From assembly GCA_964437415.1 (NCBI GenBank), contig CAYTGN010000008.1:62001-126000 (forward strand): 64,000 bases of DNA. The letters run 5' to 3'. Numbering within the stretch: the first letter of the stretch is position 1; each line of letters starts with the position of its first letter. The stretch is from CADEDV01 sp964437415. GTDB taxonomy: Bacteria; Bacteroidota; Bacteroidia; Chitinophagales; Chitinophagaceae. The position numbers and the translations under genes were made by a program. Below are positions 7,771-16,052 of the stretch, piece after piece. The notes under the pieces were generated by a model. It was not told the origin of the DNA. It saw only the letters and a list, made by a program, of their open reading frames with translations, and made no database searches.

Positions 7771-9339
7771 ATGCCTGCTAAATACTCTATCCCCGTTGCC
7801 ATCCTGCTGTCAGCCATTTTAATTGCCGGTTGCTCTACCAAAAAAGACAAACCCAAAGACCGTTTAGGTGATATTGATTTCACCGTTTCAGGAAAAGATG
7901 AAGCGCAGGCTTCTTTTAAAAAAGGGATGTTGCTGCTCCACAGTTTTGAATATGCAGATGCTGCGGAAGAATTTCAAAAAGCAAGGGCAACCGACCCGCA
8001 AATGACGATGGCTTATTGGGGAGAAGTGATGACCTATAACCACCCGCTGTGGCAGGAGCAGGATTATGATAAAGGCAATGCAGTGCTGAACGAACTGGCG
8101 CCATCACCGGAAGAAAGAGTTGCCAAAGTAAATACCGAACTGGAAAAAGATTTTATCAGCGGCATTAACACACTGTATGGCAATGGCAATAAAGCTGAAA
8201 GGGACAGCAGCTATGCCATCTATATGGAATCGTTGTATAAAAAATATCCCGGCAACGATGAAGTGGCCGCCTTTTACAGTCTTGCACTTAATGGCTGGGG
8301 CACCACAGAAACAGACATCAGCATCCTGGAAAAAGCCGCCGCGATCGGCAACGAGATTTTGCAAAGAAATCCCAAACACCCCGGTGCTTTGCATTATGTG
8401 ATACATGCACTCGATAATCCGCAACATGCAGCACAGGCATTGGCCGTTGCAGACAAATATGCAAAAACAGCACCCGATGCCGGTCATGCCCTGCATATGC
8501 CTACTCACACTTATTTAGCATTAGGGATATGGGATAAGGTTGTCAGCAGTAATGAAGTTTCCTGGGCAGCGGAATGGGCCCGGAAAAAAAGAAAGAATAT
8601 TGATAACGATGCGCTGGGCTATCATTCCTATCACTGGCTCCAATATGGCTATTTGCAACTGGGACAAAAAGAAAAAGCAAGACCGATGATTGACAGCATG
8701 AATAAATACTGCAGCGAAAAACCAAGCCCCAAAGCAAGGGCACATATGATACTGGTCAAATCCACTTACCTCGGTGAGACCAATGACTATGATGAGGCTA
8801 TTATGGCTATTCCAATTGAACAAAAAGACCTGAACATTGTGACAAGGGCAAAAGATTTCTTTGTAAACGGCATGAACGAATATTACAAAGGCAACAAGGC
8901 CGGGATTGACCAGGTGATACTTCAACTGGCTGGCGAACGATTGGTGGAAGCCGCCAAGGCTGCTGATAAAGGCATCCGCCTGTGTGGTAATATCGGCCGT
9001 TCCATGGCCACCCAGCAAGACCTGCAGGAAACCGAAGCGATGGAACTGCAACTAAGGGCCATGCGGGCATGGGTAGATAAAGACGTTGCGACGACTGAAA
9101 AATATTTGCAGGCAGCTGTAAAACTGCATATCGCCGCCGGATATTCTTATGGACCTCCCAAAATTGTAAAACCAACTTTTGAAATGTATGCTGAATGGTT
9201 GCTGGAAAATGGCAGGGCAAAAGAAGCATTGGAACAGTTTGAGGTTTCATTACAATATGGTCCGAACAGGTTGTTATCCTTAAAAGGCAAAGAAGAGGCC
9301 CAAAAAAAATTGAAGAATAACGCCACGGCGACTTTATAA
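7771..9339 (+). CDS. TPR-repeat lipoprotein
   Basis: About 522 residues. ATG 7771 gives a clean lipoprotein signal (IPVAILLSAILIAGC, lipobox IAGC); an upstream TTG at 7747 would add eight residues and weaken it. After the lipobox come helical TPR-like units: FKKGMLLLHSFEYADAAEEF (about 50-70), a long central solenoid containing LHYVIHALDNP and the GHALHMPTHTYLALG segment, and a C-terminal repeat ending AKEALEQFEVSLQYGPNRLLSL. The HALDNP and HMPTH blocks recur in a family of exported TPR proteins of Bacteroidota and Proteobacteria. A role as a scaffold or peptide-binding protein at the outer membrane is likely but unproven. It sits between the AbiEii-like gene and a 31-residue membrane peptide gene. 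Confidence 0.75.
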   Translation: MPAKYSIPVAILLSAILIAGCSTKKDKPKDRLGDIDFTVSGKDEAQASFKKGMLLLHSFEYADAAEEFQKARATDPQMTMAYWGEVMTYNHPLWQEQDYDKGNAVLNELAPSPEERVAKVNTELEKDFISGINTLYGNGNKAERDSSYAIYMESLYKKYPGNDEVAAFYSLALNGWGTTETDISILEKAAAIGNEILQRNPKHPGALHYVIHALDNPQHAAQALAVADKYAKTAPDAGHALHMPTHTYLALGIWDKVVSSNEVSWAAEWARKKRKNIDNDALGYHSYHWLQYGYLQLGQKEKARPMIDSMNKYCSEKPSPKARAHMILVKSTYLGETNDYDEAIMAIPIEQKDLNIVTRAKDFFVNGMNEYYKGNKAGIDQVILQLAGERLVEAAKAADKGIRLCGNIGRSMATQQDLQETEAMELQLRAMRAWVDKDVATTEKYLQAAVKLHIAAGYSYGPPKIVKPTFEMYAEWLLENGRAKEALEQFEVSLQYGPNRLLSLKGKEEAQKKLKNNATATL

Positions 9340-9349
9340 TCCAACTGTC

Positions 9350-9445
9350 ATGGAAAGACGGAAAGCATTCATTATCCGGTTTGTTATTTATTTCATTGTC
9401 GCTTTTGCGGCTGCTTTCCTGTACCGGTATTTTAAGAATAATTAA
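9350..9445 (+). CDS. Small single-helix membrane protein (31 residues)
   Basis: A short frame, ATG at 9350 and TAA at 9443-9445. It encodes MERRKAF followed by a continuous hydrophobic helix (residues 8-24) and a basic tail (LYRYFKNN). The positive residues before the helix and the basic end are typical of genuine small membrane proteins. It begins 10 bases after the TPR lipoprotein stop and 57 bases before the D-aminoacylase gene. Function is unknown. The helix composition and placement in a tight gene run support it as real, but chance cannot be excluded for so short a frame. Confidence 0.5.
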   Translation: MERRKAFIIRFVIYFIVAFAAAFLYRYFKNN

Positions 9446-9490
9446 TTCTTTTCCGGGTTTATCTTCCATTGCCTGTGTTGCAGGTTTCAG

Positions 9491-9498
9491 TAACTTAA
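9491..9498 (+). promoter_or_regulatory. Weak -7-like box before the D-aminoacylase gene
   Basis: TAACTTAA is a partial match to TAnnTTTG. Its first T is 12 bases before the ATG at 9503, the same spacing as two other boxes in this window. The match is weak on its own and counts mainly as part of that pattern. Confidence 0.25.
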
Positions 9499-9502
9499 CC
9501 GC

Positions 9503-11095
9503 ATGAAAAAACTGATCCTTGCATTACTATTTCCCTTTGCCTGCCTGGCACAGTCACAAACCTGTGACATCCTGATCACCAACGGAAAGATCATTGACGG
9601 CACCGGTAATAGCTGGTATTATGGCAACATTGCGGTAAAAGACGGAAAGATCGTGGGCATCGGCCGCAGCATCCATTTCACTGCTGCCAAAACCATTGAT
9701 GCCCGGGGAATGATTGTGGCGCCGGGTTTTATTGATGTGCACACACACCTCGAAGATGATGAGAAAAAAGATCCTGAAGCCAAAAGTTTTATTTACGACG
9801 GTGTTACCACCTGCGTCACCGGCAATTGCGGTTCTTCCAACGTTGACATAAAAAAATACCTGCAATGGGTGGATTCGCTAAAACTTTCCATCAACATAGC
9901 TTCATTGATAGGACATAATGATGTGCGGAAAGCTGTCATGGGCCGGGCCAATCGGGATGCTACGGCAGAGGAACTGCAAAAGATGGAAGCGATTGTTGAC
10001 AAAGCAATGCAGAACGGGGCTGTGGGTTTATCAACCGGACTTATTTATATCCCCGGGACATACAGCAAAACGCCGGAGATCATTTCGCTGGCTAAAGTGG
10101 CGGCAAAATACAACGGGTTGTATGTATCACATATGCGCAATGAAGGTGACAGTGTGACCCAGGCTATTGAAGAAGCGCTGACTATCGGAAGAGAAGCGAA
10201 GCTTCCTGTACAGATATCCCACTTCAAACTCAGCGGGCAGCAAAACTGGGGGAGAAGTAAAGTGACCGTGCCCATGATCGAAGCCGCAAGGAGAGAGGGC
10301 ATTGAAGTAACGATTGACCAGTATCCTTACACGGCCAGCAGCACTTCCATCAGCACATTGCTGCCCAGTGAAGTGCTGGCCGACGGACAAGATTCTATCA
10401 AAGCAAGGCTGCAAAGACCTGAGATAAGGAAACAGGTGACCGATCATATTCTCAACAACCTGAAAAAAAGAAAACTCAAACACCTGAGCTATGCTGTGGT
10501 GGCCTATCATGCAGCCGATACGTCTTACAATGGCAAAAGCATTGAACAGATCAACCTGATGAAAGGAAGAAAGCACAAAGTAAAAGCAGAAGCTGAAACC
10601 GTGATGGACATCATGATTGCCGGTGGTGCCAGCGCCGTCTTTCATGGCATGGGCGAAGAAGATGTAAAACGTATCATGCAATATCCTTTCAACATGTTTG
10701 CCAGTGATGCCAGCATCCGGGTGCTGGGCGCCGGCATGCCTCACCCGAGAGGGTATGGTACTAATGCAAGAGTGCTGGGGAAATATGTAAGAGAAGAAAA
10801 AGTTATTTCTTTGGAAGAAGCAATCCGCAGAATGACATCATTACCTGCGCAAAAATTTCAATTAAAAGATCGTGGCCTGTTGCGGGAAGGTTATGCCGCC
10901 GATATTCTCATCTTTGATGAAAAAGAAGTGAAAGATATTTCCACGTTTGAAAAACCCCATGCCTATTCCAAAGGGTTTCATTATGTGCTGGTGAATGGAG
11001 TGCTGACGGTGGAAAATGAAAAACATTTGGGAGTGAGGGCAGGAAAGGCATTGTACGGCCAGGGGCATTCCTCATCACCCGGTAAAGCCTTTTAA
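9503..11095 (+). CDS. N-acyl-D-amino-acid deacylase (D-aminoacylase), exported
   Basis: A 530-residue protein with signal peptide MKKLILALLFPFACLAQS. All landmarks of the zinc-dependent D-aminoacylase family are present: DVHTHLED (HxH), TGNCGSS (ligand Cys), SHMRNEG and SHFK (His ligands), FASDAS (catalytic Asp), then MPHPRGYGTNARVLGKYV and the C-terminal GYAADILIFD sheet. The reaction is hydrolysis of N-acyl-D-amino acids to the D-amino acid and a carboxylate. Export to the periplasm fits use of D-amino-acid-containing peptidoglycan fragments or secondary metabolites. It is followed 51 bases later by a serine hydrolase and is paralogous to the gene at 996-2534, which lacks the Cys. Confidence 0.9.
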   Translation: MKKLILALLFPFACLAQSQTCDILITNGKIIDGTGNSWYYGNIAVKDGKIVGIGRSIHFTAAKTIDARGMIVAPGFIDVHTHLEDDEKKDPEAKSFIYDGVTTCVTGNCGSSNVDIKKYLQWVDSLKLSINIASLIGHNDVRKAVMGRANRDATAEELQKMEAIVDKAMQNGAVGLSTGLIYIPGTYSKTPEIISLAKVAAKYNGLYVSHMRNEGDSVTQAIEEALTIGREAKLPVQISHFKLSGQQNWGRSKVTVPMIEAARREGIEVTIDQYPYTASSTSISTLLPSEVLADGQDSIKARLQRPEIRKQVTDHILNNLKKRKLKHLSYAVVAYHAADTSYNGKSIEQINLMKGRKHKVKAEAETVMDIMIAGGASAVFHGMGEEDVKRIMQYPFNMFASDASIRVLGAGMPHPRGYGTNARVLGKYVREEKVISLEEAIRRMTSLPAQKFQLKDRGLLREGYAADILIFDEKEVKDISTFEKPHAYSKGFHYVLVNGVLTVENEKHLGVRAGKALYGQGHSSSPGKAF

Positions 11096-11146
11096 GCCAT
11101 TTCTTTCAGCATCACACTATACATTCACTTCACTTAAACCAACGAT

Positions 11147-12430
11147 ATGAGAAAATACATTTTACTTTTTGTACTGTTTGTTCTTCAGTTATCAACCATT
11201 ACTGCGCAAAAAATTGTTCCTGCCGTCACACCTGAATCAGCAGGTTTTTCTTCCGAAAGACTAAAACGCATTGACCGGGAAATGAATGATTGGGTGCAGA
11301 AAGGCTGGTTGAATGGTGGTGCTGCCATTATCATCCGCAACGGAAAGATCGTTTACCACAAAGCCACAGGTTATAATGATCTTGATACAAAAGCGCCGAT
11401 GAACAAAGATGGCATCTTTCGAATTGCTTCACAAACCAAGGCCATCACCAGTGTGGCCATTATGATACTTTTTGAAGAAGGAAAACTTTTATTGGATGAT
11501 GCTGTTTCCAAATACCTGCCCGCTTTCCGCAAACAGCAGGTGCTGGATAAATTCAATGCAGCTGATACAACTTATACAACTGTGCCCGCCAAAAAAGAAG
11601 TGACGATAAGAGAGCTGCTTACACACACATCGGGAATCGGCTATGCAGACATTGGCAGCCGTGAGGCCAATGCTATTTATGCAAAAGCCGGTATCACGGC
11701 CGGGGTGGGTGTAAAGGAAGATAAATTATTGGATGCAATGAATCGGTTAGGTAAACTGCCTTTGATACACCAGCCCGGAGAAAAATGGACCTATGGTTTA
11801 AATACTGACTTATTAGGTTGTTTGGTGGAAGTGATCTCCGGAATGACATTGGATGAATTTTTTAAGAAAAGAATTTTTGAGCCATTAGGTATGAATGATA
11901 CTTATTTCACGGTGCCGAAAGCAAAAGCTGCAAGATTAGTGAACTTGTACCGGGAAGACTCGACCGGGAAATTAGTGAAGGCATCAGGCAATATGCTGAA
12001 CGGGGAATTTGTTACACCTGCCTACCCGCTGGAAGGCAGCACTTACTATTCCGGGGGCGCCGGGCTTTCTTCCTCCATATATGATTATGGAGTTTTTCTT
12101 CAAATGTTGCTGAATGGTGGTGTGTATAATGGTAAAAGAATTTTAAGCCGTAACACCGTCCGCATGATGATCACTAACCAGATCGGCGATCTGTCCATCA
12201 GGGGTGATGATAAATTTGGTCTGGGTTTCCAGCTTATTACAGAAAAAAGCAGCGGCCGCACACCGGCGCAGGCCGGCACTTTTAGCTGGGGCGGCGCCTT
12301 TGCCACTTCTTATTGGGTGGATCCGAAAGAAAAAATAGTGATGCTCTTCTATCGCCAGTTGCAAAACACAACTAAAGGAGAAATGGTAGAAAAATTCAGG
12401 GCACTGACTTACCAGGCCATCATTGACTGA
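11147..12430 (+). CDS. Class C beta-lactamase-fold serine hydrolase, exported
   Basis: A 427-residue protein with a signal peptide at about residues 1-21. The SxxK motif is Ser95-x-x-Lys98 in RIASQTKAI. The second motif is YGLN (in WTYGLNTD), and the third region is represented by the C-terminal GTFSWGGAFATSYWVDP. This fold includes D-aminopeptidases, D,D-peptidases, esterases and class C beta-lactamases; SQTK rather than a clinical AmpC motif argues against calling it a resistance gene. Neighbouring D-aminoacylase and acylase genes suggest D-amino-acid amide or ester substrates, which is inference. The last base of its stop is the first base of the ABC transporter start. Confidence 0.85.
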   Translation: MRKYILLFVLFVLQLSTITAQKIVPAVTPESAGFSSERLKRIDREMNDWVQKGWLNGGAAIIIRNGKIVYHKATGYNDLDTKAPMNKDGIFRIASQTKAITSVAIMILFEEGKLLLDDAVSKYLPAFRKQQVLDKFNAADTTYTTVPAKKEVTIRELLTHTSGIGYADIGSREANAIYAKAGITAGVGVKEDKLLDAMNRLGKLPLIHQPGEKWTYGLNTDLLGCLVEVISGMTLDEFFKKRIFEPLGMNDTYFTVPKAKAARLVNLYREDSTGKLVKASGNMLNGEFVTPAYPLEGSTYYSGGAGLSSSIYDYGVFLQMLLNGGVYNGKRILSRNTVRMMITNQIGDLSIRGDDKFGLGFQLITEKSSGRTPAQAGTFSWGGAFATSYWVDPKEKIVMLFYRQLQNTTKGEMVEKFRALTYQAIID

Positions 12431-14205
12431 TGAAAATATTATGGTCATACCTGCAGCCCTACCGCTGGTGGATCATGCTGGCATTATTGCTTGCGGCTGT
12501 TGCACAGGTCTTATCGCTTTATGATCCTATCATCTTCGGCAGGATCATTGATGACTATGCCCTAAATCCCGGCGCCAAGACAGAAGAAGAACTGTTAAGG
12601 GGTGTTTCCTTCTGGATGGGTATTGCCATTGGCATTGCACTGGTTGCCCGTGCAGTGATGGCCTTTAAAGATTATGTGATACGTCTTGTCGTTCAGAAAT
12701 TTGGTATGCAGATATTCAATGACGGATTGCGGCAAACACTTCGCCTGCCTTACCAGGAATTTGAAGACCAAAGCAGCGGCGAAATACTTTCCATCCTGCA
12801 GAAAGTGAGAAATGATACTGAAAGATTTATCAGCAGCTTCATTAATATTCTTTTTTCAACCTTTGTTGGTATAGGATTTTTAATCTGGTATGCGGTAACA
12901 AAACACTGGGCATTGATCCCTGTTTTTTTGATCGGTCTTGTGTTACTCGGCGGACTCACCAGTATTCTTAGCCGTTCCATTAAATCATTACAACGTTCAC
13001 TGATCCGGCAAAACAGGCAGATGAGCGGTACCATCACCGAATCGCTCCGCAATATTGAATTGGTTAAAAGTTTGGGATTGACCTATTCTGAAATAAGAAG
13101 GTTAAGACAGCACACACAGGATATCTATGACCTGGAAATGAAAAAAGTAAAAAAAGTAAGAACACTTACTTTTTTCCAGGGAGCCATCCTCACAGTACTA
13201 AAGCAGTCTATCCTTTTCATGTTGTTATGGCTCATCTTTCGCAAAGTGTTATCACCGGGAGAACTGATCTCCATGCAATTTATTTCTGTAGGTATCATCG
13301 GACCGTTGCAGGATCTTGGCAGCATTATACTTTCCTACCGGGAAGCAGAAGCATCTTTGTTTCTTTTTAATGAACTGATGAAGAAAGAACCGGAGTATCG
13401 TCCTGATGAGCCGGTGGACGTTGATGAAATAGAACAACTGGAATTCAGGGATGTGATGTTCCGTCACCGGAATGCAACAGCGAATGCCTTAGAAAATATT
13501 TCCTTCAAAGCCAATATTGGCGATACGATCGCATTTGCCGGTCCTTCAGGCTCTGGCAAATCAACATTGGTAAAACTGCTGGTGGGTTTGTATTCACCCG
13601 TCAGCGGCGAGATATTATATGACAATATCTCTTCCCGTGATATCCGCTATAACAGGATGAGACGACAATTGGGATTTGTAACACAGGACACACAACTATT
13701 CTCCGGCACTATCAGGGAGAACATGAAATTTGTGAAACCTGATGCAACCGATGAAGAAATCATAACAGCATTGACAAAAGCCTCTGCGATGAATATTGTA
13801 AACAGTTCTGCAAAAGGGCTCGACACGGTGCTTGGCGAAGGTGGTAAAAAACTTTCCGGTGGTGAAAAACAGCGGTTGTCCATTGCAAGGGCATTACTGC
13901 GAAAACCGAGACTCCTGATTTTTGATGAGGCCACTTCGGCGCTGGACTCACTGACAGAAGAATTTGTTTCTGAAACTATCCGGGAAATATCAGCGTTAAA
14001 ACAACAGATCACTATCCTGATAGCCCACCGGCTTTCTACCATCATGCATGCCGACACGATTTATGTACTGGAAAAAGGACGGATCACAGAGCAGGGTTCC
14101 CATCATGAACTGCTTCAGAAAAAAGGACTCTACTACGCCATGTGGCGACAACAGATCGGTGAAAGAAAAACAGTGCTGCCGGAAAAAGAAGCAACAGAAG
14201 AATAA
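12430..14205 (+). CDS. ABC exporter, fused membrane and ATPase domains (MsbA/LmrA type)
   Basis: A 591-residue half-transporter. The membrane domain spans about residues 1-310, with six hydrophobic helices starting at about residue 14. The ATPase domain spans about 345-580. Walker A is GPSGSGKST (about 372), the signature is LSGGEKQR (about 475), Walker B is LLIFDEATSALD (about 495) and the switch His is in IAHRLST. It should act as a homodimer exporting lipids, peptides or drugs. The start codon overlaps the serine hydrolase stop by one base, so the two are translationally coupled; export of a product or substrate of that hydrolase is possible. It ends immediately beside the convergent gene at 14206. 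Confidence 0.9.
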   Translation: MKILWSYLQPYRWWIMLALLLAAVAQVLSLYDPIIFGRIIDDYALNPGAKTEEELLRGVSFWMGIAIGIALVARAVMAFKDYVIRLVVQKFGMQIFNDGLRQTLRLPYQEFEDQSSGEILSILQKVRNDTERFISSFINILFSTFVGIGFLIWYAVTKHWALIPVFLIGLVLLGGLTSILSRSIKSLQRSLIRQNRQMSGTITESLRNIELVKSLGLTYSEIRRLRQHTQDIYDLEMKKVKKVRTLTFFQGAILTVLKQSILFMLLWLIFRKVLSPGELISMQFISVGIIGPLQDLGSIILSYREAEASLFLFNELMKKEPEYRPDEPVDVDEIEQLEFRDVMFRHRNATANALENISFKANIGDTIAFAGPSGSGKSTLVKLLVGLYSPVSGEILYDNISSRDIRYNRMRRQLGFVTQDTQLFSGTIRENMKFVKPDATDEEIITALTKASAMNIVNSSAKGLDTVLGEGGKKLSGGEKQRLSIARALLRKPRLLIFDEATSALDSLTEEFVSETIREISALKQQITILIAHRLSTIMHADTIYVLEKGRITEQGSHHELLQKKGLYYAMWRQQIGERKTVLPEKEATEE

Positions 14206-14502
14206 TCACATCACCTGTTTCAGTATTTCCCTGTGCGATGATTCAACCAATGGCCTGAATTTCTCATACCATTTTTTCCAGTCGGCCTTTTTCATGCTTT
14301 GCTGCAATGACTTTTCATACTCAGACAGCGAATCATATCCTTCTTCAAAAATGAGGCGATAAGCATCACCTGTGAAATCAGACAACACTCTTGCTGATTT
14401 GGCATCAGGCAGCAGACCCTTACTGTAAGCATCATCCAGCAGGGCTTTGGCTTCTTTATAAGCTCCAAAGCGAAGATGAAAAATATCACGAACGATATAC
14501 AT
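14206..14502 (-). CDS. Conserved protein of unknown function, NIPSNAP/ABM-like fold suspected
   Basis: A 98-residue protein starting MYIVRDIFHLRFG. The longer frame to 14556 would overlap the upstream cupin gene, so ATG 14502 is preferred. The pattern of a beta strand (MYIVRDIFHL), a helix (AYKEAKALLDDA), a second strand with FTGDAYRLIFEEGYDSL, and a helix with WKKWYEKFRPLVESSHREI is like the dimeric alpha/beta-barrel (NIPSNAP, ABM) proteins. That fold assignment is by eye and uncertain. It lies 31 bases downstream of the cupin gene and may be co-transcribed with it. Confidence 0.55.
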   Translation of the reverse strand: MYIVRDIFHLRFGAYKEAKALLDDAYSKGLLPDAKSARVLSDFTGDAYRLIFEEGYDSLSEYEKSLQQSMKKADWKKWYEKFRPLVESSHREILKQVM

Positions 14503-14533
14503 ACGGCTAATTTTTCCGGTAAATAGATTGGTT

Positions 14534-14977
14534 TTAATTCTTTTTTCCTTTCGCATAGTCCACCATGCCCTGAAAATCCACCACCACTACAGGTTCGTTA
14601 CCCACCACCCAGGCATCGTGTCCTGAAGCAAACAAAGAAACATCACCGGGTTTACATTCATACACAGAGCCGTCATCCATCTTCACCGCCAGTGTGCCGG
14701 AAACATGGTACTGGTAATGCGGTGCTTCACAACTTTTGGTTTTTACTAATGGTTGCACCGATTCAGACCATTTCCATCCGGGTTGAAAAGTGGCCTTGCC
14801 GATGCTGGCGCCACCCACGGTGACCAGCTCCACTTTTCCTTTTGGAAATTCTCTTACCTCATCAGGTTTTTCAAAATTTTTGATTTCAACTTTTTCACCA
14901 GTCACTTTCAAAGCCGGCCGGTGAGACAGTAAGAGTGTGCTGACAGCAATGGCTGCCAATGTGATGATCGATTTCAT
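14534..14977 (-). CDS. Exported cupin-domain protein
   Basis: A 147-residue protein with an N-terminal export segment (ITLAAIAVSTLLLS). The cupin core is visible as WKWSESVQPLVKT.SCEAPHYQYHVSG (motif 1 with histidines; the dot marks one residue), KMDDGS, KPGDVSLFASGHDAWVVG (motif 2) and VVVDFQG. This matches a group of small cupins whose ligand is not known. It is transcribed away from the AraC regulator at 15100-16005, or with it if the 120-base gap is read through, so regulation by that factor is plausible. No catalytic assignment is possible. Confidence 0.75.
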   Translation of the reverse strand: MKSIITLAAIAVSTLLLSHRPALKVTGEKVEIKNFEKPDEVREFPKGKVELVTVGGASIGKATFQPGWKWSESVQPLVKTKSCEAPHYQYHVSGTLAVKMDDGSVYECKPGDVSLFASGHDAWVVGNEPVVVVDFQGMVDYAKGKKN

Positions 14978-15099
14978 TACAATGATTTTTAAATTAATAG
15001 TTTGTTTCTCCTAATCAACCGGCCGGGTAATTGTTAGAACAAAGATGGGGCTGCGGAAACACTGTTTCCTTGTAAGAAGTTCGGCAGCTTTTGTATAAA

Positions 15100-16005
15100 T
15101 CAGAGGTTTTTGCGCAGTTCCAGGGGAGAATGTCCTGTATGTTGTTTGATAAAGTGGCTGAAATGCGCCTGGTCGCCAAACTGCAGACGGTGGGCAATCT
15201 CTGTAATGTTCAGGTCAGTGGAGCCGAGCAGCACTTTTGCTTCGAGCAATAACATATCATTGATCAGTTCTTTGGGCGATTTACCGGTATGTTCCTTCAC
15301 CACATCCGATAAATGTTTGGGGGTGATATGCAGCAGGGCCGCATACTGACCCACTTCCCTTATTTCAATAAAATTTTTCTCTACCAGCCGTTTGAATTCG
15401 CCGGCCAGTTTCATGGACCGGGTGGCGGATTCGTTGATCCGTTTAGCATGTGGACGGTAAATTTCTCTAACCCGAAGCAGCAGGATATGAATAAAATTCC
15501 GCAGCAGGTAATCTTTCTCCGGTGAGAACCGTTCATATTCCCGGATAATGTCACGGAATGATTGCTGAATGAGCTCACTTTCTTCGTCAGTGACGTTGAT
15601 GATATGTTCGGCATCCATTCCAAGGTAGGGAAACTCTTTTGCAAGCGGTTTGTTCAGCAACGGTTGAACGAATTCTGTTTTGAAGTGCATGCAATAGCCT
15701 GAGCATTGCCTAACATTTTTTGAACCGCATACCATATTCTCAGGGATGATCACCAGGTCGTTGGGCTTTAGCCAGCGGTAATCGGCGCCAAGATTGAGAT
15801 CATGCACACCGCCCAGCAAAATGTAAATAAGATTGAATTTTCTCCGCAGCGTCTGAATGCCCTTTTCCGGGTCAACGTTCTTGTGTTTGTCCTCCAGGGT
15901 GCCCGGCATCACCATCATGTTGATGTCGTAAGGACGATCATCCCGGTTGATCTTTTTTTCAAAGTCGGCCAGGTTCTCAATGATCAGTATGTCTTTTTTA
16001 GACAT
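15100..16005 (-). CDS. AraC-family transcriptional regulator
   Basis: A 301-residue protein. The N-terminal cupin-like sensor domain is at about residues 30-130 and the C-terminal double helix-turn-helix at about 195-300. The second HTH is recognisable in ITEIAHRLQFGDQAHFSHFIKQHTG..P (dots mark two residues), with the preceding IREVGQYAALLHITPKHLSDVVKEHTG as the first. A -7-like TAAATTTA lies 26 bases before the start (minus strand, 16024-16031). The flanking cupin gene is the most likely local target. The inducer is unknown. Confidence 0.9.
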   Translation of the reverse strand: MSKKDILIIENLADFEKKINRDDRPYDINMMVMPGTLEDKHKNVDPEKGIQTLRRKFNLIYILLGGVHDLNLGADYRWLKPNDLVIIPENMVCGSKNVRQCSGYCMHFKTEFVQPLLNKPLAKEFPYLGMDAEHIINVTDEESELIQQSFRDIIREYERFSPEKDYLLRNFIHILLLRVREIYRPHAKRINESATRSMKLAGEFKRLVEKNFIEIREVGQYAALLHITPKHLSDVVKEHTGKSPKELINDMLLLEAKVLLGSTDLNITEIAHRLQFGDQAHFSHFIKQHTGHSPLELRKNL

Positions 16006-16052
16006 AGCCGGAGTTTCTACTTATAAATTTACGTTTATTCCAGGGCAAGTCA

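Noticed and set aside
11147..12430. Beta-lactamase-fold genes (also 16053-17639) as antibiotic resistance genes.
   Set aside because: SxxK and YxN motifs define a broad hydrolase fold; context and motif details point to peptidases or esterases.
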